A stretch of DNA of 64,000 nt. It comes from Fimbriimonas planktonicus. Lineage in GTDB: Bacteria > Armatimonadota > Fimbriimonadia > Fimbriimonadales > Fimbriimonadaceae. Location of the stretch: assembly GCA_965234685.1 (NCBI GenBank), contig OZ248539.1, positions 2,418,001 to 2,482,000 of the forward strand. The letters run 5' to 3'. The translations under genes were made by a program, and so were the position numbers. The notes under the pieces were generated by a model. It saw only the letters and a program-made list of their open reading frames with translations. It ran no database searches and was not told the DNA's origin. Every line of letters starts with the position of its first letter. Position 1 is the first letter of the stretch. This document shows, one piece after another, positions 60,133 to 64,000 of the stretch.

Positions 60133-61412
60133 TGCAGCTCGTCTCGGTTCACGAATCACGTCGGTTCTTGCAGACGGAGGATGGTTCGCCGTTCTTCTGG
60201 CTCGGCGATACGACCTGGGAGCTGTTCCATCGGCTCTCCCGTACGGAGATCGCCGACTTCCTTTCGGTTCGGCATCAGCAAGGCTATAACGTCGTGCAAG
60301 CCGTAGCGTTGGCAGAGCTAGACGGCATTCGTGTACCAAACCGAGAAGGGCATTTCCCCCTCATCGACGAGGACCCAAGCAAGCCCGACCTTCGGGCGGG
60401 CGGATATTGGGACCTCGTCGATTTCGCCTTTGATCTCGCCGAGAAGGAGCAAATCTACATTGCGTTGCTTCCGACTTGGGGCGATAAGATCAAGAAAGAC
60501 TGGGGCGACGGACCAGAAATCTTCACCGTCGAAAACGCCCGAGCCTATGGCGAGTTCATTGGCAAGCGCTACGGTCACCGAGACAATTTGATCTGGATCA
60601 TGGGTGGCGATCGGTCTTTCGAGCCGCAGCAACTTGAGATTGTCCGCGCCATGGCCGAAGGAATTCGCGCTACCGAAGCCAAGCGGCACCTGATGTCATT
60701 CCACCCCGTTGGAGGCAAGAGCTCTTCGGCCGAGGTCTTAAACGAACCATGGCTCGACATGCACATGAACCAATCGGGCCACTGGTGGTTCGACATGCGG
60801 CCAGATTTGATGATCGAGAACGATCTAAAAATTGACCCGAATCGACCGAGCCTTGATGGCGAACCTTGTTACGAAAACCATCGGCCATTCAAGGCATTGA
60901 TGGAATACAAGGATCTCTCGATTCCGGTCTTTGATGCCTACTACGTTCGGCGCGCTTGTTACCAAAGCGTCTTTGCCGGCGGTTGTGGGGTGACGTACGG
61001 GTGCCATGCGATCTGGCAGATGGCGCAGCCCATGTTTGAGCCGGTGAATTACCCGATCGGATGCTGGCACCAGTCGATGCAGCTACCCGGTGCTCGTCAG
61101 TTGGTGCATCTCCGCGACCTTGTGAGCGGACCAGAGTACTTCGACCGCATGGCCGATCAGTCGCTCATCCTGGCCGGTCTTGGAGACGGCGCAGACACTG
61201 CTCGTTCCTGGCGCACCGCTTCCGGTAAACGAGCCGCGATTTACTTGCCGAGCCCGAGACCTTTGAAAGTAGACCGTAGCCAACTACAAGCAGGAGCCCG
61301 ATCGTACTGGTTCGATCCCCGAACGGGTAGCCGGATCGACGCAAATTCGATTGACGAGACGTTCAATGCTCCGACCGCAGAAGACTGGGTTCTGCTCTTC
61401 GAAGCGGATTAG
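60132..61412 (+). CDS. DUF4038 glycoside-hydrolase-like protein
   Basis: This 426-aa protein has the DUF4038 / apiosidase-like TIM barrel (about 1-330): SPFFWLGDTTWELFHRLSRTE at the start, then YNVVQAVALAELDG, KRYGHRDNLIWIMGGD (catalytic region) and SFHPVGGKSSS. A C-terminal collagen-binding-like beta domain (about 340-426, SGKRAAIYLPSPRPLKV, AGARSYWFDPRTG) follows. No signal peptide is seen, unlike many relatives, so it may be cytoplasmic. Some DUF4038 members cleave terminal apiose or arabinose. It overlaps the VOC gene by one base and the GNAT gene by 4, convergently. Confidence 0.88.
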   Translation: MQLVSVHESRRFLQTEDGSPFFWLGDTTWELFHRLSRTEIADFLSVRHQQGYNVVQAVALAELDGIRVPNREGHFPLIDEDPSKPDLRAGGYWDLVDFAFDLAEKEQIYIALLPTWGDKIKKDWGDGPEIFTVENARAYGEFIGKRYGHRDNLIWIMGGDRSFEPQQLEIVRAMAEGIRATEAKRHLMSFHPVGGKSSSAEVLNEPWLDMHMNQSGHWWFDMRPDLMIENDLKIDPNRPSLDGEPCYENHRPFKALMEYKDLSIPVFDAYYVRRACYQSVFAGGCGVTYGCHAIWQMAQPMFEPVNYPIGCWHQSMQLPGARQLVHLRDLVSGPEYFDRMADQSLILAGLGDGADTARSWRTASGKRAAIYLPSPRPLKVDRSQLQAGARSYWFDPRTGSRIDANSIDETFNAPTAEDWVLLFEAD

Positions 61413-62500
61413 CGGGAATTTCTTAAGCGAAGTCGCAGATTCAGTTTCGGAAAACCCTGCTTCGGTAACGCGTCGGGGTACTCGCCGCTGGCGAACGCTT
61501 TTCGAGAAGTAAAGAATGCTTCCCCGCTTTCCGCTTGCACCACACCGGAGTTCGTGCCGCCATCATAGGCGGCCAAGATCAGGGCCAGAAACTCGGGCCG
61601 GATCTCAAGTTCAGGATCTAGCGTAACGACGATGTCATCTTTGCCCGCAGACACAAGCTCACTGCTAAGAGGAGCATCGAACCGCTCGGCAAGATCTCGG
61701 AGTGCTTGATTCGGGTCGCTCTCAACTTCGATAACGACGGCATCTGCGGGAAGTGCCTGCAGCGAAATCTCCGTTAAGGCGGATTCCAATGCGCCCAGAT
61801 CGCCTCGGAACCGCAGTCGGACCGTCAGCTTTGGCAAGAACTTTACGCGCTCCTTGCCGAGGGAAACAGTTTCCGGCAACGTTCGGAGCATGCTGGTGAC
61901 CACCGTCGGTTCATGGAACAGACTGCTCAGTTTCGCGTCCACGATCTTGAAGCCGATGTAGCGATAGAACCCAAGGGCGCGCTTGGTCGACGAAGCGAAA
62001 ACGTGAATGTAAAAATGCGTGTGGCCAAGCTCTTTGAGCCGATTAAAGTACGCCTCCGCAAGCGCCTCTCCGCCCCGAGCGCTACCTTGAAAAGCGGAAT
62101 CGATATTGAAATGGAAGTTCGAGGTATTCGGCGGATGCGCCGGCACCTCACGCCAGCTTCGGAACAGGAACCATTTCACAAACCGCCGACTGGGCGGATG
62201 GTGCCGGTACTTTCCGGCGATCGAGTTTGCCGCCATTTTTGCCAAGTACGGCAACAGAATTCGGACCGCCCGCATCTTGAAGCCGTCTTTGATCGCGGCG
62301 ACCAGGTAGCCGACGACCGCACCATCCGCTTCGATCACCCAAGCGGCATCCGGCTCACCATCCAGAAACGGGGCAAGCCAGATTTTCGCAAAGAGGTCTT
62401 TGTCGATAAAGTACTTTTCGAGGTTGCCGCGCAGACCGTGGTCGGTGCAGATTCTTTCAACGGCGGCTCGGTCGGAGAGTTGATACGGACGGACCGTCAA
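61409..62500 (-). CDS. GNAT acetyltransferase with C-terminal GT2-like domain
   Basis: The product is about 363 aa. Residues 1-190 form a GNAT domain (TVRPYQLSDRAAVERICTDH; SARGGEALAEAYFNRLKELG, in the acetyl-CoA-loop position; HVFASSTKRALGFYRYIGFK). Residues about 210-355 (LTVRLRFRGDLGALESALTEI, AGKDDIVVTLDPELEIRPEF, FFTSRKAFASGEY) look like a reduced GT2 glycosyltransferase Rossmann core. The ORF reaches 62554, inside the GT4 gene. TTG 62500, which overlaps the GT4 stop (TTGA) and has GGTGGG just upstream, is preferred. It probably acts in glycan or lipid modification with the GT4 enzyme. Confidence 0.72.
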   Translation of the reverse strand: MTVRPYQLSDRAAVERICTDHGLRGNLEKYFIDKDLFAKIWLAPFLDGEPDAAWVIEADGAVVGYLVAAIKDGFKMRAVRILLPYLAKMAANSIAGKYRHHPPSRRFVKWFLFRSWREVPAHPPNTSNFHFNIDSAFQGSARGGEALAEAYFNRLKELGHTHFYIHVFASSTKRALGFYRYIGFKIVDAKLSSLFHEPTVVTSMLRTLPETVSLGKERVKFLPKLTVRLRFRGDLGALESALTEISLQALPADAVVIEVESDPNQALRDLAERFDAPLSSELVSAGKDDIVVTLDPELEIRPEFLALILAAYDGGTNSGVVQAESGEAFFTSRKAFASGEYPDALPKQGFPKLNLRLRLRNSR

Positions 62501-63645
62501 CGTCCCACCGCGGACTGATAGTGGCTCACGAGTTGCTCCACCGCTCCGCGCCAATCTCGCCGCTCGGCAAATTCGCGAGCATTCCGCTTCATGCGCAGTC
62601 GCAAGTCGGGAGAGTCGACAAGTTTGCGGACCGCCTCGCGCATCGCGCGTGGACCATCGCAGACGAACGCGTTCTCATCGTGATTCACAAAATCCCGAGG
62701 TCCGGGGCCGTTGGCGACGATGGGAACAACGCCCGAAGCCATTGCCTCTAGAACGACGTTGCCGAACGTGTCGGTCACGCTCGGGAAGAGGAGAACATCG
62801 GAATCTGCATACGTCTGCGCGAGTTCTTCCCCGTGAAGATAGCCAGTGAACTTGGCCCCCGTGAGTTCCTGCTCCAGCCAAGGCCGCTCGGGACCGTCGC
62901 CAATCACCCATATCGGGACGCTGAGGCCGTTCAAAATTTCGGGCAACTGACGGACGTTCTTTTCGGGAGCGAGTCGGCCTACGTAAGAGCAAACCACTTG
63001 GTGGTCCTTACGGAGGCGCTTGTTCCCGGAGAAAAGCTGAACGTCGATGCCTCGAGTGAAAACGCCAAGCTTGTTCTTAAAGCCGTTGACCTTGAGGTCC
63101 TTGGCCACGCCGTCCGTTGGGCTCAAAACCTGATCGCAAGGCGTGTAGAACCAGCGCAGAAACTCCCAGCCGATGTTTCGCATGACTCGCCGCATGGGCG
63201 CGGCAGACCGTAGGGCACCGTACTCAGCGAGATGAGTGTGGTAGGTGCCGAGCATCGGAAGTTTGGCTCTGGCCGCGAGATTTCGGCCGATGAGACCCAT
63301 GCTTCCGGGAGTCGCAAGATGAACTACCGAGTATCGAACTTCCGTGAGCGCCTTTCGCCACCGATCTCCAATTCGAAAGTCTGGAAGGAGTTCAAACCGA
63401 AGTCGTTCGTAGTACGACCGGCTGAAGCGGTGATCGAACGAGAAGATTCGGACGGAACCGCGCTCCTCGACCCCTTCGTTTTCACCGTAGGTGTACACGT
63501 CGAGCGGGATCGACATGTCTTGCATCGTTTCCGCTACTTTTCGTAGCGTGTGAGCCGCGCCGTTGATTTCGAAAAACGTGTCCGTAAACAGCGCGACCCT
63601 CGGCGCTGCATCCATATTCATTTTCGCTCGACTACGTTTTCCCAT
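62497..63645 (-). CDS. GT4 family glycosyltransferase
   Basis: The 382-aa GT-B enzyme has an N-terminal acceptor half (RVALFTDTFFEINGAAHTLRK, LATPGSMGLIGRNLAARAK, GTYHTHLAEYG) and a C-terminal donor half (CSYVGRLAPEKNVRQLPEIL, VIGDGPERPWLE, FPSVTDTFGNVVLEAMASGVVP with the E-x7-E motif). It resembles mannosyl/glucosyl-transferases for glycolipids such as SqdX/MgtA-type enzymes. A GGAGG 8 nt upstream supports ATG 63645, and the basic MGKRSRAKMNMD N-terminus is thus real. It is coupled to the GNAT-type gene. Confidence 0.93.
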   Translation of the reverse strand: MGKRSRAKMNMDAAPRVALFTDTFFEINGAAHTLRKVAETMQDMSIPLDVYTYGENEGVEERGSVRIFSFDHRFSRSYYERLRFELLPDFRIGDRWRKALTEVRYSVVHLATPGSMGLIGRNLAARAKLPMLGTYHTHLAEYGALRSAAPMRRVMRNIGWEFLRWFYTPCDQVLSPTDGVAKDLKVNGFKNKLGVFTRGIDVQLFSGNKRLRKDHQVVCSYVGRLAPEKNVRQLPEILNGLSVPIWVIGDGPERPWLEQELTGAKFTGYLHGEELAQTYADSDVLLFPSVTDTFGNVVLEAMASGVVPIVANGPGPRDFVNHDENAFVCDGPRAMREAVRKLVDSPDLRLRMKRNAREFAERRDWRGAVEQLVSHYQSAVGR

Positions 63646-63890
63646 CGCGCGGACCTCCGGTAGCTGATCCTAAAACAAAGCAAAGAAGTGAGGAAATCTC
63701 ACCCTTTCATTTCGATAGACGCGAACCTTCAGAAAAGGTTGCTTATCCGACCTATCGTAACCCAATGGTGTACCGAATTGGTAGCTTTCTACGGAAGTCG
63801 TTGGGACCATCCTTAACAGAATCTTAGCAATCGGGCACAAAAAAGCCCTCCGCGACGGATCGAGGAGGGCTGCAGTCGTCCTAAGACAAC
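63646..63890. other. Gap with GT4 upstream region and terminator
   Basis: This 245-nt gap holds the ribosome site of the GT4 gene (GGAGG, 63654-63658), a 6-bp inverted repeat (AACCTT-CAGAA-AAGGTT, 63724-63740) and the terminator at 63844-63871. No open frame or RNA gene is evident. The GT4 promoter must be here but no convincing -35/-10 pair is seen. Confidence 0.6.
63837..63871 (-). terminator. Rho-independent terminator of the gene at the window edge
   Basis: On the minus strand AGCCCTCC and GGAGGGCT form an 8-bp stem around a 12-nt loop, followed by TTTTTTG. It lies 20 nt after the stop of the partial gene at 63891. Confidence 0.85.
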
Positions 63891-64000
63891 TTAGTGAATG
63901 CCAGGGAAGCCCCAGCCGCCGCCGTTAACGTAGCCGTAGTACCAGTTCCACTGGTTGACGTTTCGTCGGTCGACCCAGATGTTCTTGAACCACTGGATCT
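63891..64000 (-). CDS. C-terminal end of an aromatic-rich protein (partial)
   Basis: The last 35 residues of a minus-strand gene enter the window and end at TAA 63893-63891. They are rich in Trp, Tyr, Asn and Gly (RRNVNQWNWYYGYVNGGGW, then GFPGIH). The stop is followed by a good terminator. The family cannot be decided from this fragment. Confidence 0.6.
   Translation of the reverse strand, partial: IQWFKNIWVDRRNVNQWNWYYGYVNGGGWGFPGIH

Noticed and set aside
1..64000. CRISPR arrays, insertion sequences, prophage or integrase genes
   Set aside because: No regularly spaced repeats, transposase or integrase motifs, or terminal inverted repeats were seen on either strand.

Overview
The window is about 64 kb of dense bacterial chromosome, moderately GC-rich, with no insertion sequence, phage, CRISPR array or rRNA seen. 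It most resembles a member of the Armatimonadota, class Fimbriimonadia (inference, not a database result). The reasons are an H-X9-DG prepilin with the VFAQAKE signature, a Pup/UBact proteasome locus outside Actinobacteria, very large PA14/propeller/DUF1080 secreted proteins, many DUF-type lipoproteins, and a Kdo transferase that implies a diderm envelope. No stretch longer than 300 bases lacks a gene; the longest gaps (63646-63890, 56670-56875, 9145-9330) are described as features.

Layout. 1-7.2 kb: end of an Ig-like protein, a Tat-exported DUF1501 protein, two NTF2-like membrane proteins, an AhpD-like protein, a CBS/HlyC transporter, an ABC exporter, HtpX. 7.2-14.3 kb: MetRS, an orphan membrane protein, an S9 peptidase, a P-loop kinase, an isochorismatase-type hydrolase, a small outer-membrane-type protein. 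14.3-18.1 kb: lipoprotein - Dop-like enzyme - UBact - proteasome beta subunit, tightly coupled. 18.2-23 kb: secreted protein, yceD-plsX-fabH, a lipoprotein and malate dehydrogenase. 23-29.3 kb: a DnaJ-WD40 fusion, an OmpR-type two-component pair divergent from a Spy/CpxP-like protein, a prepilin and a phosphohexomutase. 29.3-35.5 kb: endonuclease IV, tRNA-His, folK, two tandem GspF/PilC proteins, a DnaJ-TPR membrane protein and a PRC-barrel protein. 35.5-46.8 kb: photolyase-like protein, thiol-redox proteins, GDPD, DinB polymerase, MntR, a DUF4139 protein, and purC-waaA-purE. 46.8-54.6 kb: a 1117-aa PA14/DUF1080 protein, a DPP4-type peptidase, DUF554, an M28 peptidase. 54.6-64 kb: SdpR/SdpI, GAPDH, a coupled pair encoding a proteasome-fold hydrolase and a 58-aa protein, MFS, VOC, DUF4038, GNAT and GT4 proteins.

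Two points stand out. First, the window holds two different proteasome-fold peptidases. PrcB lies in a UBact operon. A stand-alone 422-aa protein at 57049-58317 shows the exact Thr1/Asp17/Lys33 spacing of proteasome beta subunits, plus a C-terminal D-x-x-T-x-G-G motif, but carries a long internal insertion. I know of no named family with this architecture, and it is the best candidate for an undescribed system here. Second, many transcription-unit heads lack a Shine-Dalgarno and instead have a TAnnnT-like hexamer exactly 6 nt before the start codon. This suggests common leaderless transcription, and several starts below were chosen with its help. Other genes have strong GGAGG sites, so both modes appear to coexist.
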